Of a stretch of 64,000 nucleotides of DNA, positions 51,286 to 60,191 are shown piece after piece (positions within the stretch are counted from its first letter, which is position 1; each line of letters begins with the position of its first letter). The position numbers were made by a program, and so were the translations under genes. The notes below the pieces were generated by a model, which worked only from the letters and a program-made list of their open reading frames with translations, did not search any database and was not told the origin of the DNA. Source of the stretch: Streptomyces sp. SID13726 (GTDB lineage Bacteria > Actinomycetota > Actinomycetes > Streptomycetales > Streptomycetaceae); NCBI RefSeq assembly GCF_010548375.1, contig NZ_JAAGLY010000010.1:62001-126000 (forward strand), given 5' to 3'.

Positions 51286-51299
51286 TCGACCTGTCGAAC
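51286..51299. promoter_or_regulatory. Candidate IclR operator (TCGA-CCTG-TCGAAC)
   Basis: TCGACCTGTCGAAC, 26 bp before the gene start and downstream of the promoter; matches sites upstream of iclR and the ABC operon in both pattern and position. Confidence 0.6.
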
Positions 51300-51324
51300 A
51301 TCCCCCCACTCAAGGAGCGTCAGC

Positions 51325-52281
51325 ATGCGTCGCATCTCGTTTCTTGCGATTCCCGCAGCCTTCCTCCTGGCCCTGATACCGGGCACGGCGTCGGCGTACC
51401 CCAACCCGGGGACGGTCACCGGCGCCACCACCATCCACGACCCCACCATGATCCGTACGTCGGCGGGCCGTTACCTCCTCTACGGCACCGGCGGCGGCCT
51501 CGGCTACCGCACCTCCACCGACCGGATCGCCTTCAGCGCGGGCGCCGACGCCTTCAGCACCAAGCCGGGCTGGTGGTCGTCGTACGCCACCGAGGCCTGG
51601 GCGCCGGACATCTCGTACCAGGGCGGCAAGTACCTGCTCTACTACGCCGTCTCGACCTTCGGCTCCAACAAGTCCGCGATCGGCCTGGCCACTTCGAGCA
51701 CCGGCCTGCCGGGTTCCTGGGCCGACCAGGGCACGGTGTACACCTCCACCACGTCCAGCGACTACAACGCCATCGACCCGAACCTCTTCGTCGACGGCGA
51801 CGGCAAGTGGTGGCTGTCCTTCGGGAGTTGGTGGACCGGCCTGAAGATGATCCAGCTCAACCCGAGCACCGGAAAACAGCTCTCCACCAATACCACCCGC
51901 TACTCGATCGCCGCCCGCCCCACCGGGACCAAGGCCGTCGAGGCGCCGTACATCGTGAAGCGCAACGGCTACTACTACCTCTTCGCGTCCTACGACACCT
52001 GCTGCGCCGGCACCAGTTCGACCTACAAGGTCAAGGTCGGGCGTGCCACCAGCATCACCGGCCCCTACGTCGACAAGAACGGCGTCGCGATGACCAACAA
52101 CGGCGGCACACCGGTCCTGGAGTCCCACGGCCGGTACATCGGCCCGGGCGGCCAGTCCATCATGAACGACTCCGACGGCGACCTGATCGTCTACCACTAC
52201 TACGACGGCAACGACAACGGCACCCCGAAGCTGGGCATCAACTTGCTGAACTGGTCATCAGGTTGGCCTGTCGCAACTTAG
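51325..52281 (+). CDS. Secreted GH43 arabinan endo-1,5-alpha-L-arabinanase (second copy)
   Basis: 318 residues. Signal peptide RRISFLAIPAAFLLALIPGT with an ASA cleavage site. GH43 propeller with catalytic Asp39 (IHDPTMI), Asp151 (NAIDPNLF) and Glu206 (AVEAPYIV); YYYLFASYDTCCAGTSSTY signature. Paralogous to the GH43 at 34001. Isolated from its operon but with a promoter and operator-like site matching the arabinan ABC operon, so probably co-regulated. AAGGAGCG precedes ATG 51325. Accessory DNA begins immediately after the stop. Confidence 0.93.
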   Translation: MRRISFLAIPAAFLLALIPGTASAYPNPGTVTGATTIHDPTMIRTSAGRYLLYGTGGGLGYRTSTDRIAFSAGADAFSTKPGWWSSYATEAWAPDISYQGGKYLLYYAVSTFGSNKSAIGLATSSTGLPGSWADQGTVYTSTTSSDYNAIDPNLFVDGDGKWWLSFGSWWTGLKMIQLNPSTGKQLSTNTTRYSIAARPTGTKAVEAPYIVKRNGYYYLFASYDTCCAGTSSTYKVKVGRATSITGPYVDKNGVAMTNNGGTPVLESHGRYIGPGGQSIMNDSDGDLIVYHYYDGNDNGTPKLGINLLNWSSGWPVAT

Positions 52282-52515
52282 GGCCGCCGGCATCACCCAG
52301 GCCCGCCTCGCGACCGCGTTGAAGACGACGACTCAGTCGGTGAAGAACTGGGAGAACGGCCGCGCGGAGCCGAAGTCGCCGCGCCTGGTGCCTACCAGCG
52401 GCTGCTGAACGGGTGGGCGGCAAAGCATCCCGCACCGGGTGCGGCCTCGGCTGCCGCGACGCCACAGGCGGCTTCCAGTACACCGTCCGTGTCCGAGGTG
52501 GAGGCGGCAGACTGA
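52277..52515 (+). pseudogene. Frameshifted helix-turn-helix protein remnant
   Basis: One frame encodes an HTH start (LRAAGITQARLATALKTTTQ, SVKNWENGRAEPKSPRL), then near 52390 the frame must shift by one base to continue as GAYQRLLNGWAAKHPAPGAA and end in SEVEAAD at 52515. Resembles XRE/plasmid-type HTH regulators. No start codon is present and the beginning abuts the GH43 stop, so only a fragment survives. Ends exactly at the left end of the IS remnant. Confidence 0.7.
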
Positions 52516-52549
52516 CGTTTGCCCGCGACCTTGGACACTCGTCGGTTGT

Positions 52550-53390
52550 GCCGCGAGGGCGTGTTGATGCCGCTGCCGGGTCTCGGCCGGGGTGAGGTAG
52601 CCGAAGGTCTTGTATTTGCGCGGGGGGCGACGGTTGTAGAAGGTCTCGTGTAGAAGGTCTCGATGAAGGTGAAGAGCTCGGCGCGGGCGGTATCCCGGTC
52701 GGGCCAGATGCGGGTGCCGATCTCTTCCTTGAGCAGGGCCCAGAACTCTCGGCGGCCGCGTTGTCGAAGCATGATCCGGTGCGTCCGCAGCTGCCCGTAG
52801 CCCCAACTCGCTTATTTGGGTGGTGAAATGGGCCGAGGTGTATGCGCTGCCGCGATCCGAGTAGAGCACGCAGCCCGGCTGAAGATCTCCTCGGCCGTGG
52901 ACCATGTCGAGGGCGTCCAAGACGAGTTCTGCGCGGTGGTGATCGGCCATGGCATAGCCGACGACCTCGCGGGTGGCCAGGTCCAGCCGGCAGGCGAGGT
53001 AGAGCCAGCCCTCCGTGGTCGGCAGGTAGGTGATGCCGCCACCAGTTTGGTCCCGGGCCGCTCGGCATGGAAGTCGCGGCCGATGAGGTCGGGGGCCGGC
53101 TTCGCCTTCTTGTCCGGCCGGGTCAACGAGCGACGCTTGCGCCGGGTGACGCCCCGGGTGGCGCGCTCACGCATCACGGGCGACGCGCTTGCGGTTCACC
53201 CGCCGCCCCAGACGGCGCAGTTCGGTGTGGATGCGCGGGACGCCATAAGTGCGGCGGGAGGCGATGTGCAGCACCGTGATCTTGTGCGCAAGCGCGTCGT
53301 CGGCGGCCTGCCGGGCATCACGGGCGGCTTCGCCCTCGCGCCACGCGTAGTAAGAGGAGCGGGCCACATGCAGAACCCGGCACAGCAGAA
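52550..53390 (-). pseudogene. IS3-type orfB (DDE transposase), multiply frameshifted
   Basis: Fragments in different frames read in order: CRVLHVARSSYYAWREGEAA, TYGVPRIHTELRRLGRRVNR, then ERATRGVTRRKRRSLTRPDK, ITYLPTTEGWLYLACRLDLA, VLYSDRGSAYTSAHFTTQIS, EFWALLKEEIGTRIWPD and YKTFGYLTPAETR. At least four frame changes, and the first catalytic Asp (normally GDITY) appears as GGITY. Inactive. Confidence 0.75.
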
Positions 53391-53642
53391 CTCAATCGTC
53401 TGCTGCTGTTCGCGGTTCTCCCGCCGCAGCAGCTTGAGCTCCTCGCGTTCGTCACCGCTCAAGTCGCCGGGAGTGCCCTCGCCCCGGTTCGCCTGGGCCT
53501 TGCGATACCTGCCACGCAGGGACTGGGAGCTGATGCCGAGTTCCCGGGCGACCGCCGTGACCGTCTTTCCCGAAGAGTCGACGAGCGCGATCGCGTCCCG
53601 CCTGAACTCATCGGTGTACCGCTTCGTGTACTTGCTTCCCAC
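53388..53642 (-). pseudogene. IS3-type orfA (HTH transposase subunit), truncated
   Basis: GTG at 53642 opens GSKYTKRYTDEFRRDAIALV, VTAVARELGISSQSLRGRYR and a leucine/glutamate coiled region (ELKLLRRENREQQQTIE), typical of IS3 OrfA. After QTIE the reading passes into the orfB frame region without the normal end, so a short deletion has joined the two. Confidence 0.75.
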
Positions 53643-53721
53643 CTGGTGCTACTTCCTCTGGAACCTCAAGATCCCAGTCTCCAGGTGTCCAAGATCCAGG
53701 GGAAGCTTCAGTCTTGGCTGA

Positions 53722-54204
53722 TCAAGGATTCTGTTGCGCGACTTGGGAGCAGCGTTCGTCGGCAGTGTGCGCGGTGATGTTCGCGCTGAGGTGTCGGCCC
53801 TCGTTCAGTTCGAATATCACGGTGAAGCAGCGGTCGACCGTTGCTTCGGATGAGCCGAACAGGACCAGCGAGCGCTCGTAGGAGCGGGTGAGCTGTATGA
53901 CGACTTCAGTACGGCTCTTGGTGGGCTCCATCGAGAAGAGGAGGCCGTTTTTGTTGTCTGTGGAGGTGTCCAGAGCCGTTTGGATGTCCTGCCGTTCGGT
54001 GGGCAGGGTGTTGCGCTGGGCGACGACGCTGTCGGCGAAGCGCTGCGCATCCGTTCGGGTCGCCTCGAAGGCTGAGTGTTCGCGGTCGGTTTCCCGCGAG
54101 CTGCCGATGCTGTAGGCGACGATGATGGCCGCGAGCAGGGCAAGAAGGACCGCCCCTAAGGCTTTCGCCCATGGGGCGGTCCGTCCGGTCTGACTGGTCG
54201 TCAT
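53722..54204 (-). CDS. Membrane-anchored extracellular protein, unknown function
   Basis: 160 residues: short cytoplasmic N-terminus, one TM helix (ALGAVLLALLAAIIVAYSIG), then an extracytoplasmic part with two cysteines (DRCFTVIFELNEG, DERCSQVAQQ). No family recognised. Six bases after the SGNH-hydrolase gene, so an operon partner. Leu16 is encoded by TTA (54157-54159), so translation may depend on bldA tRNA. Confidence 0.75.
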   Translation of the reverse strand: MTTSQTGRTAPWAKALGAVLLALLAAIIVAYSIGSSRETDREHSAFEATRTDAQRFADSVVAQRNTLPTERQDIQTALDTSTDNKNGLLFSMEPTKSRTEVVIQLTRSYERSLVLFGSSEATVDRCFTVIFELNEGRHLSANITAHTADERCSQVAQQNP

Positions 54205-54210
54205 CGCTGC

Positions 54211-57200
54211 CTAGAGGTTGTTCACCGCACGGCGGAACGCCTGGGCGTATGCGGAAGTGCCTACGCCGTTGGGATGATAGCTCTCACGGCTGATGCACCA
54301 TGTTTGCCCGAGGGTGCAGGTGAAGTCGCCGTCGCCTTGCTGAGCCTTCACAATCTTGTTGATGCCCTCGTTGGAGTCGCAGGCCCGCTTACCCTCGAAG
54401 TCGCTGTCGGGTGACTCGAAGCTCACAGGCAGCCCTTGTGCCTTGAGTGTTTCGACCAGTTGCTTCTGTTGGGCGGTCATGTAGTCGCCCATGTAGTTCA
54501 GCCGGTTCATCCCGGCTCCTCCGACGCCGCTGATGCACGTGGTGGCGCTGGCGTTGAAGAGCCGTGGATACCCCATCAGAACGATCTTGGCGTTGGGTGC
54601 GGCTGCTTTGATCTCACGCAGCACGCTTTCAACCCTGGGGATGGTGTTGTCGATGTCACGCTTGACGTCAGCTTCGGCTGGACAGCCAGTCGTGGCACAC
54701 ATCTGCATCACCACCGGGAAGCCGGCGTCGTTGCCGCCGATGGTCAGAGCCACGAGGGTGGTGTCGGCGCTGAGGATGCCGGAGTCGATCTGAGCTTTCT
54801 CGCGGAAGTTGCCGTCCCGGCCCCACGGGGTTGGGTCACCGGGTGTGACTCGATTGGTGAAGGCGCCGGAGCAGGAGACGTTTTGCATGTCGAGAGAGGC
54901 GTCGTAGGAATCGGTCAGCTGGCCTATGGTGGAGGAGTACCCGGGCAGGGTGGTCTTACGGGCCCAGGAGTTCTGGCTGCGTCGGCAGGCGTTCCATTGG
55001 CGGTCACCGTTGGGGTCGTAGTCCTTGTTGCTTTCTGCGGAGTAGACGCCCGCGCCCTCGCCGGAGGTGTAGGAGTCTCCGAGGATGGCGACGGACTGCT
55101 TGGGTTTGCTGCCGATGGGCTGGAATGCGACAGCGTCCCAGGCGACGTCATCGTCGCCGGTGCCGTCGCTGGCCTGGCTGGCCAGCTGGACGCGAGGAGT
55201 ACCGCTGATCTTGTAGACGCCGAGTGTCACCCAGGTGTTGGCACCGTATTCCTGCCCGATGTAGCGGTGGCGCGTGAAGGCACCGGTGCCGGTGTCGATG
55301 TCATAGCGGGCTTGCTGGGTGTGGGCCCCGTGGTCGGGGGTGTGGACCATGATACGAACCCACTGGTCAAGGGTGCGGCCAAGTGTCCAGGTCCCGGTGG
55401 TCTTCAGCCGATCTCCGTCGGTAGTGCCGTTCGGACGGGTGTGGGTGAACCAGAAGTGGTTGCCGTAGCCGGCACCGATCTGATGGAGGTCGATCTTGCC
55501 GGGATAGGTGCTGTTCCAGGCGGTGAAGTCGAACTTGAAGGTGCCCGCCGAGGAGATGGCGCCGCACGTATGGCCCGATGTTCCGGCTGGTCTAGTTCCG
55601 TTGGGGACGTCGTCGACGACGAGGGCGCCCGTGGGCAGGCCGGAGTTGGAGGCGCAGCGGGCCGGATAGGAGGCGTCCTGGTTGGGCTGCTCGGGGTAGT
55701 CGGTGTCGTTGAAGCGGTGGATGGGGTTGCCGCATGCGGCAGCCGCGTCACAGTCCTTCCACTTCACGGCCTCATGCCACCAGCACTTCAGGTACAGCGG
55801 GTCGGTTTCGCTGGGGTCTCCGGGCAGCTTGCACGGACCCTTGCCGGTCTGGTTCGACGCACCGTCACTGATCTTGGAATTGTCGCAGTCGTTCGAGGTG
55901 GTGCAGAAGATCATGATGGGCGGCTTGGCCTGGGTGCGAGCCTGATTGTTGTTCCACCAGGCGGCCCGGTAGCCGGGCTGCATGTCGCCAGGCTTGAACA
56001 TGGCGGAGATCGGCCGGGCGGCCCAGCCGATGACCTTCTCCTGGTAGGGCCAGTCCTGCGGATGGGCGGCGTGGCTGTAGTCATCTCCGCCGCTGGCTGA
56101 TTCGAGGAAGGGCAGCCGGTTTTCCTTCCACAGCGGGTTGGCCGGGTTGTTGGTCCAGCCCACGCCCCACTTGCCGCTGTTGCTGGAGGCCGCGGACTTC
56201 GGGTGGTAGCCGGAGTTGTAGGCCCATAGGGCGAAGAACCAGTTCTCGATGTACTTCGGCTTGCCGCCGTTGACGATCAGTCCGTCCTTGCGGGTCTCGT
56301 TCCACTTCGAGGTGAGGATGTCCGCGCCGTAGGCGATGTTCGCGGTGTAGTCGAGGGCCGCGGCTTCCTTCTGCTCGTTCGACAACGCGGTGCTGGACTT
56401 GCGCATGCCGTCGGTGACCTGGGTGATGCCGTATCCGCAGTCGGATGAGGCCCAGTTGATCGCCCATGGGTCGCCCTGGCTGCCGTCGGCGGCGTACTTG
56501 ATGCCGTAGTAGTTGCCGATCAGCGAGTTCCCGGTCAGGCCGGGCACCACGGTCCGGGCGGCCTGCCACATGTTGGATTCCTGGGCGGTGATGCCGAGGA
56601 GGACCTGCGAGGGGATGTGCCACTCGTCCGCGCGGTCGATCACCCCGTTGGGATCGCCTTCGAGTACGTGCAGCGGGAACAGACGGCTCTGCGGACTGTA
56701 AGCGATCATGCCGGTGCCGTTCCAGTTCGCCGGCCGACTGATCCAGTTGTCCAGTTTGTTGATGACGGTCTGGTTCACGGCCCACTCCACCTGCCGCGGA
56801 GTGGGCTGCAGGGCCTGCTTGGTGAGGCTTCCTCGCGGGACGGCACAGGTGCGTTCGTCCTCGACCGGGTTGTTGGGGTCGGCGGCCAGCAGGTTCGCCT
56901 GGGGAGCAGGCGCGGGTGCCTTAAGGGCAGGTGAGATGGCGGCGCCCTGCCGTAGGCGCGGCGCGGACACGGGCCGGGCGCCGGGGGTCGTGGTGAGGCG
57001 AGTGCTGTGGCCGGTGGCAGCGGTGTCGATCTGGGTCGTCACCGGACGGGTGGCGAGGATGTCGGTGCCTTTGGGCGGGCGCTTGGCGTGTTGCCACTGT
57101 GTGCGCACCAGGGCCTCGCCGTGGGTGGATGCTGTTGCGTCCTTTGCGGCACCGGAGTTCTTCACACTGCCCGGCAGGAGGGCGGTGATTTTGGCCTTGC

Positions 57201-58134
57201 CGGTGATGAAAACGGTCCCGTCAGCCGAAGCCGTCAGGTCCATGTCCGCGAGCCGGCCCTGGGCCAGGGTGGTGGTCTTTCCGGCGTGGGCCCGTTTGAC
57301 GCTGCTCCTGTCGCTGGCAGTGCGGTCCAGGAAGACCAGTCCGCCGTCGCGGTCGCTGCGCAGCTGGAACGGCACACCGGATGCGGCAGCGAGTGGAGCT
57401 CGTTTGCCGTCTGGGCTCACCTTCACTACGCGGTAGCCGTCGGCCGCAGCGATCCCGTCTTGGTACGGAATGGCGGAGGTGACCTGTCCGTCGAGTCTGA
57501 GGGGGCGGCCGGCGGTGCCGGCGAGGGCATCGACAGCGACCAGCCGTGTGGCGTTGTGGGCGGAGCTGTCATCGGTGAACTGCGAGACGACGGCCTTCTC
57601 ACCGCGACCGCAGCCGGGTGAGAAGTAGGCGAGGGAGGACTGCACCGCGAGCTTGGTGACCTTACCGCTGGTCAGGTCGACGATCGCAGTGAAGGCGCCG
57701 CGGGTCATGAGCTCGGGCTCGTTGGTGAAGGTGCGTGGCGCGTAGACGGCGATGGCCCGCTTACCCGAGGCGGTGACGCAGGCGTTGCCGATCCACGCGT
57801 CGGCGTCGAAGCCGGGCTCCGACAGGGTGGCCGCGGTCTTCCACGTGTAGCCGGTCTTCTTGTCGGCGGTGAGGAGGTGGAAGCCGTTCGCGTCCGAACT
57901 GGTTGTCCACACGCGGTCGGTGGAGGATTCCCAGTTCTCGCCGAGTACGTCCGCCCTTTGTCCGCGGGGAACGGCTGGCGGCGAGTCGGTTGTGCCCTGG
58001 CCGGTGGGTGCAGGCGCTGTTGCTGCTGGGGAGGGGAGGCTGTCAGCCACGGCGGCGGTCTGAATGAGCCCGGTCAGGACGGCGGCGGCCGCGAGGCCGG
58101 CCACCCCCGCGCGGGCAGGTCTGAGCACTCTCAA
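54211..58134 (-). CDS. Large secreted multidomain protein: propeller, lysozyme-like and SGNH hydrolase regions
   Basis: About 1307 residues. TTG at 58134 is favoured by AGAGGGAAG five bases upstream; it begins a signal peptide (LRVLRPARAGVAGLAAAAVL). Residues ~45-360 look like a beta-propeller (DGLVFLDR, ADMDLTASADGTVFITGKAK). Residues ~410-670 resemble a soluble lytic transglycosylase/lysozyme (LLGITAQESNMWQAARTVVP, candidate Glu ~516; YGITQVTDGM; ALWAYNSGYH). Residues ~840-1000 resemble golvesin/xanthan-lyase-type binding domains (FDFTAWNSTYPGKIDLHQIG). Residues ~1012-1307 are an SGNH esterase (LGDSYTSGEGAG, TIGGNDAGF, YHPNGVG). Combination suggests action on its own envelope peptidoglycan or glycan. 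GTG at 58128 is an alternative start. Confidence 0.8.
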   Translation of the reverse strand: MRVLRPARAGVAGLAAAAVLTGLIQTAAVADSLPSPAATAPAPTGQGTTDSPPAVPRGQRADVLGENWESSTDRVWTTSSDANGFHLLTADKKTGYTWKTAATLSEPGFDADAWIGNACVTASGKRAIAVYAPRTFTNEPELMTRGAFTAIVDLTSGKVTKLAVQSSLAYFSPGCGRGEKAVVSQFTDDSSAHNATRLVAVDALAGTAGRPLRLDGQVTSAIPYQDGIAAADGYRVVKVSPDGKRAPLAAASGVPFQLRSDRDGGLVFLDRTASDRSSVKRAHAGKTTTLAQGRLADMDLTASADGTVFITGKAKITALLPGSVKNSGAAKDATASTHGEALVRTQWQHAKRPPKGTDILATRPVTTQIDTAATGHSTRLTTTPGARPVSAPRLRQGAAISPALKAPAPAPQANLLAADPNNPVEDERTCAVPRGSLTKQALQPTPRQVEWAVNQTVINKLDNWISRPANWNGTGMIAYSPQSRLFPLHVLEGDPNGVIDRADEWHIPSQVLLGITAQESNMWQAARTVVPGLTGNSLIGNYYGIKYAADGSQGDPWAINWASSDCGYGITQVTDGMRKSSTALSNEQKEAAALDYTANIAYGADILTSKWNETRKDGLIVNGGKPKYIENWFFALWAYNSGYHPKSAASSNSGKWGVGWTNNPANPLWKENRLPFLESASGGDDYSHAAHPQDWPYQEKVIGWAARPISAMFKPGDMQPGYRAAWWNNNQARTQAKPPIMIFCTTSNDCDNSKISDGASNQTGKGPCKLPGDPSETDPLYLKCWWHEAVKWKDCDAAAACGNPIHRFNDTDYPEQPNQDASYPARCASNSGLPTGALVVDDVPNGTRPAGTSGHTCGAISSAGTFKFDFTAWNSTYPGKIDLHQIGAGYGNHFWFTHTRPNGTTDGDRLKTTGTWTLGRTLDQWVRIMVHTPDHGAHTQQARYDIDTGTGAFTRHRYIGQEYGANTWVTLGVYKISGTPRVQLASQASDGTGDDDVAWDAVAFQPIGSKPKQSVAILGDSYTSGEGAGVYSAESNKDYDPNGDRQWNACRRSQNSWARKTTLPGYSSTIGQLTDSYDASLDMQNVSCSGAFTNRVTPGDPTPWGRDGNFREKAQIDSGILSADTTLVALTIGGNDAGFPVVMQMCATTGCPAEADVKRDIDNTIPRVESVLREIKAAAPNAKIVLMGYPRLFNASATTCISGVGGAGMNRLNYMGDYMTAQQKQLVETLKAQGLPVSFESPDSDFEGKRACDSNEGINKIVKAQQGDGDFTCTLGQTWCISRESYHPNGVGTSAYAQAFRRAVNNL

Positions 58135-58295
58135 CGGGACTTCCCTCTCGCATCTGGAGACGCTGGACAGGGCATATCGCGGTCGGCCGCCGCAGGGTGT
58201 ACGGGAATCTTGCGGCGGTCGGCCGCAGGGCAGAGCCGCCGGCGCGAATGGCAGCAACCGAGCGTCAGCGGCTAACCGATGGCGCGCCAAGGCAT

Positions 58296-58335
58296 GCCGC
58301 CTGCCGGTGCTGCTGCAGGTTCACCGGCAGGCGGC
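58296..58335. terminator. Hairpin terminator
   Basis: Perfect 14-bp stem GCCGCCTGCCGGTG / CACCGGCAGGCGGC with a 12-base loop, downstream of the gene at 58357-59256 (minus strand) and 160 bp before the large SGNH gene. Confidence 0.75.
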
Positions 58336-58356
58336 GTAATAGTGCAACCGAGAGAT

Positions 58357-59256
58357 CTAGCGGTCGGCGGCCTTGGCCTTGGCCACGGCCTGGGCGGTGG
58401 CGGCCTTCACGTCGTCGAGTTCGTCCTGGTGCTGGGCGATTGCCGTCTGCTGCAACTTGGCCTCGGCGTCGAACCAGACCTTCTCTACCTGGTACTTGTC
58501 CCGGCAGGCGACATCCGCGGTGGCCGTGGCGATCTCCGTGCTGCTGATCGTGTAGGGGTCGGCGAAGGCGGGGTCGTCGTTGGCGTCCATGGGCTTGGCG
58601 TACGTGTAGCCCTTGGCCTTCATACAGGACGCCCACTGGTTGAAGACGGCCACCACATTTGTGGCCTGATCGGCCCCGCGGAAAGCGTCGCCGCTGATCT
58701 GCTGGACCAGATCGACAACTGGACTCGCCGGTGCCACCCCATCGACCTGGGAGACGCAGGCGCGCACCGCGGAGTCGTCGGCACCGGACTTGTCGACGGC
58801 GCCGACGCTAGCCGCCTCGTCGTAGGCGGCCTGCTGCGCCGGGTCCGGGTGGTAGCCGTTCTTGGCCGCGAGAGCGGCGTCGTGGATGCCGTAGCGCCAG
58901 TCCGTCAGAGTCTTACCGCCCACTACGGGCAGGTCCGGCGGCGGCGTCCAGGCGGGGTAACCGGCCTTGTCCATGCACGCGTCCAGGAGGTCATCGCGCG
59001 TTCCGGAAATCAGACGGGTCTGGGCCTGCGTCGGCATGTACGCCTCGATGGGCAGCCTCCACGTCGCAGGGTCCTCGGGGTCAGCGGCCACGGCCTGCTG
59101 CGGGGCGGCCTTCGGGGCGGATCCCCCGCTCGGCGGCTTCGCAGCACGGGTGGGCGAGGTGTCCGGCAAGCTGGTCGAGAATGCTACGGCGCCCACTGCG
59201 ACGGCGACCAAAGCGGGAACTCCGGCCTTCGCGAGGGTCCTCATTCGTGCGTTCAT
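58357..59256 (-). CDS. Secreted protein of unknown function
   Basis: 299 residues. Basic N-terminus (NARMRTLAKAG) and hydrophobic segment (VPALVAVAVGAVAFSTSLP) suggest a signal or anchor; then Pro/Ala linker and a domain with several cysteines (DLLDACMDKAGYPAWTPPPD, VRACVSQV, WASCMKAKGYTYAKPM, VACRDKYQ) likely paired in disulfides, ending in a long Ala/Lys/Glu-rich coiled helix. ATG 59256 with GGGGGGAAG upstream. Family not recognised. Follows the secreted protein gene at 59274 by 17 bp. Confidence 0.75.
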   Translation of the reverse strand: MNARMRTLAKAGVPALVAVAVGAVAFSTSLPDTSPTRAAKPPSGGSAPKAAPQQAVAADPEDPATWRLPIEAYMPTQAQTRLISGTRDDLLDACMDKAGYPAWTPPPDLPVVGGKTLTDWRYGIHDAALAAKNGYHPDPAQQAAYDEAASVGAVDKSGADDSAVRACVSQVDGVAPASPVVDLVQQISGDAFRGADQATNVVAVFNQWASCMKAKGYTYAKPMDANDDPAFADPYTISSTEIATATADVACRDKYQVEKVWFDAEAKLQQTAIAQHQDELDDVKAATAQAVAKAKAADR

Positions 59257-59273
59257 GCTGCTTCCCCCCGGCC

Positions 59274-59759
59274 TCAGCTCGTCCACTGGAAGGACGCGTT
59301 CTCGTTGTAGACATTACGGAAACGGTCGATGTACTGGTACGGGGCCATCACGTCCTGGGCGCCCTTGTAGCCGCTGTTGAAGTACACATGCGCGGTGTAT
59401 CTCGGGTGTGTGTTCTCACCCGAGGCGGCGTTGTTCTTGATGCGCGTGCCAGCCCCCGCCGGTGGGGTGCTCGCTGAGTCTGTCAAGCAGAACTTGAGCT
59501 GATAGGTGCCCGGGTTGCTGCCGCCAGGCCGCAGTACGTCGAAGTTGTAGACGCGGTACCCGATGTTCCTCCAGGCACCCTTCTGCACGGAGTTGTAGTA
59601 GATGTGGAACTTGAAGGCAGATTCCTCGGGAAACTTCGAGCAGGCCTCCACGCTCATCAGGTTTTCGTCGTCCCACTCGTTGTCATCCGCTGTAGCCTGG
59701 GGCATGGCCAGGCACAGTAATGCCACGGCTCCCGCCACGCTTCCTAACGCTCTTCGCAA
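59274..59759 (-). CDS. Small secreted protein, unknown function
   Basis: 161 residues. TTG at 59759 chosen for AGGAGG four bases upstream and because it starts directly in a signal peptide (LRRALGSVAGAVALLCLAMP, then ATA cleavage). Mature part: VEACSKFPEESAFKFHIYYN, WRNIGYRVYNFDVLRPGGSN, LKFCLTDSA, YFNSGYKGAQDVMAPYQYID, with two cysteines. No family recognised; YNxx/aromatic repeats suggest a beta-rich extracellular protein. Leu5 is a TTA codon (59745-59747), so probably bldA-dependent. Confidence 0.75.
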   Translation of the reverse strand: MRRALGSVAGAVALLCLAMPQATADDNEWDDENLMSVEACSKFPEESAFKFHIYYNSVQKGAWRNIGYRVYNFDVLRPGGSNPGTYQLKFCLTDSASTPPAGAGTRIKNNAASGENTHPRYTAHVYFNSGYKGAQDVMAPYQYIDRFRNVYNENASFQWTS

Positions 59760-59935
59760 TGTTCCTCCTGTCGTTGCGTGCTCCAAATGCGGAGCACGGA
59801 TGAGAAGCCAGAAGAGCCCTCACCGGCAGCTTTGGCTGCCCTTGCCACATCTAGCACAAGGGGCTCCCTGGTACGCGTGTATCTGGTGTCTGGCTACGGC
59901 ATCGGCTTGGACTGGCTCAGAGTCATCGGCTTGAA

Positions 59936-60184
59936 CTACACCGAATCCGCTCGAGCGTTGCAGGCGTTTCGGCCGGAGGTGAATAGACCCAGCTCTTGGG
60001 CTCGAGCGCCCAGCGCTACACGGCCCGTGGCGCCGAGATGGTGCATCAGGTTACCTACGCGCCGCTGAACGGTCCGATGCCCGATACCTAACTGACGTGC
60101 AACCACAGCATCGTTGAGTCCTTGATGCAGCAACTCAAGGATCTGGTGATCAATTTCCTCGATGTGCGTCCCCGTGGCACCCAA
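59936..60184 (-). CDS. Stand-alone LuxR-type HTH protein
   Basis: 82 residues comprising only a LuxR/GerE DNA-binding domain: IEEIDHQILELLHQGLNDAV, VARQLGIGHRTVQRRVGNLM, HHLGATGRVALGARAQEL. No receiver or ligand domain, so an orphan regulator. TTG at 60184 preceded by GAGGGGGATG. A perfect 14-bp inverted repeat lies 8 bp upstream, and a half-site at 60258-60265, suggesting autoregulation. Divergent from the lipoprotein gene region; convergent with none. Confidence 0.78.
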   Translation of the reverse strand: MGATGTHIEEIDHQILELLHQGLNDAVVARQLGIGHRTVQRRVGNLMHHLGATGRVALGARAQELGLFTSGRNACNARADSV

Positions 60185-60191
60185 ACATCCC

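Larger units (their letters stand above)
52518..53705 (-). mobile_element. Decayed IS3-family insertion sequence
   Basis: About 1.19 kb bounded by imperfect inverted repeats: left 52518-52538 (TTTGCCCGCGACCTTGGACA C) and right 53685-53705, whose complement reads CTTCCCCTGGATCTTGGACA C; 15 of 21 positions agree. Contains orfA and an orfB broken by several frameshifts. Also holds a 14-bp tandem duplication TGTAGAAGGTCTCG at 52635-52662. Clear target-site duplications were not found. Confidence 0.8.
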
